This document shows positions 7,060-7,539 of a stretch of 7,539 bases of DNA, in pieces. The stretch lies in the NCBI GenBank assembly GCA_026982145.1, contig JALSHQ010000406.1, positions 1 to 7,539 of the forward strand, in the 5' to 3' direction. Each line of letters starts with the position of its first letter. Position 1 is the first letter of the stretch. A program made the position numbers and the translations under genes. A model generated the notes under the pieces. The model did no database searches. It had not been told where the DNA came from and saw only the letters and a list, made by a program, of their open reading frames with translations. The stretch is from Gammaproteobacteria bacterium (GTDB lineage: Bacteria; Pseudomonadota; Gammaproteobacteria; SZUA-140).

Positions 7060-7539
7060 ATGGAGTCGATGATTAGGGAGTTTCTGCCTCACATTCGCGC
7101 GATTGCACGATACCGCTGGCAGGCGTTGATAGTCGTTTGGCTCGTTGCAATCGTTGGTTGGGTTGTGGTACTCGCGATGCCGGATAAATATGAGGCGAAT
7201 ACTCGGGTCTATGTCGATACGGACTCCATTCTTCAGCCTTTGCTTAAGGGGCTGACCGTTCAGCCAGACGTAGACCAGCGCCTGCAGATTATGACGCGAA
7301 CATTGCTAAGCCGGCCAAACCTTGAGAAAGTGATCAATGAGGCTGATCTTGATCTGAAGTTATCGACGCGCAAAGAGAGGGAGATGTTGATAGCGCACCT
7401 AGCTAAAGAAATTAAGCTTGGTGGAGGCGGGGGGCGGCGGGGGCGGAATAACAACCTATACACGCTGACTTATGTGCATGGCGATCCTGCTGTTGCAAAA
7501 AAGGTTGTTCAAACGTTACTCAATATTTTGGTTGAAACG
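7060..7539 (+). CDS. XrtA system polysaccharide chain-length determinant (Wzz-like), 3' partial
   Basis: Inner-membrane co-polymerase that sets EPS chain length and links synthesis to the export lipoprotein. Only the first 160 residues are present, of the roughly 500 usual for this PEP-CTERM-locus subfamily; the frame is open to the window edge. ATG 7060 has a strong Shine-Dalgarno (AGGGGG, 7049-7054) overlapping the stop of the export gene. A cytoplasmic N-terminus (MIREFLPHIRAIARYRW) leads to a transmembrane helix at about 21-40. The periplasmic Wzz domain follows (PDKYEANTRVYVDTDSILQPLLKGL), then NLYTLTYVHGDPAVAKKVVQTLL. The Wzz N-terminal layout and the YxAxTRVYVDTDSILQPLL stretch are diagnostic. 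Residues 121-129 are an odd Gly/Arg tract. A tyrosine autokinase gene is expected downstream. Confidence 0.88.
   Translation, partial: MESMIREFLPHIRAIARYRWQALIVVWLVAIVGWVVVLAMPDKYEANTRVYVDTDSILQPLLKGLTVQPDVDQRLQIMTRTLLSRPNLEKVINEADLDLKLSTRKEREMLIAHLAKEIKLGGGGGRRGRNNNLYTLTYVHGDPAVAKKVVQTLLNILVET
7421..7446 (+). repeat. G-rich low-complexity tract in the chain-length gene
   Basis: The stretch contains runs of G6 (7429-7434) and G5 (7439-7443), broken by single C bases, and encodes GGGGG-RR-G-R. It uses GGG and CGG codons in a cluster unlike the surrounding gene. Such runs can slip during replication and can form a two-layer G-quadruplex. It sits at a variable loop before the conserved LYTLTY strand, so the protein probably tolerates it. 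Confidence 0.6.

Overview
The window is part of a chromosomal exopolysaccharide (EPS) and PEP-CTERM/exosortase A (XrtA) locus. All genes read on the + strand. Protein families and promoter style point to a Gram-negative proteobacterium, most likely a gammaproteobacterium; I cannot name a genus. Evidence for the locus type is the unbroken set PrsK (sensor kinase), PrsR (sigma-54 activator), PrsT (giant TPR lipoprotein), a short Wza-like export lipoprotein and a Wzz-like chain-length protein. This combination is known from EPS loci that also carry exosortase A.

Layout. Positions 1-1910 hold prsK, whose 5' end lies outside the window. After a 22-bp gap comes prsR (1933-3306). An 84-bp gap with a strong ribosome binding site precedes prsT (3391-6171). 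A 249-bp non-coding stretch (6172-6420) follows. It holds an extended -10 promoter near 6236-6244 and a leader of about 170 nt with two possible RNA hairpins and two very small ORFs. The export lipoprotein gene is at 6421-7050. The chain-length determinant gene starts at 7060 and runs off the 3' edge.

How the parts work together. PrsK is expected to pass a membrane or cytoplasmic signal to PrsR, which activates RNA polymerase carrying sigma-54. In studied relatives this pair controls PEP-CTERM protein genes. PrsT is an outer-membrane-type lipoprotein made of TPR repeats, whose role is not settled. The export lipoprotein and the chain-length protein would begin a separate EPS assembly operon with its own sigma-70-type promoter. 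I found no convincing -24/-12 sigma-54 promoter in the window, so the direct targets of PrsR are probably elsewhere.

The most unusual part is the leader before the export gene. A 20-codon ORF with a better-spaced Shine-Dalgarno sequence than the gene itself ends in a TGA that overlaps the gene's ATG. Its own ribosome binding site and that of the gene both lie in possible hairpins. This could be a translational-coupling switch on EPS export. It is a hypothesis from sequence only.
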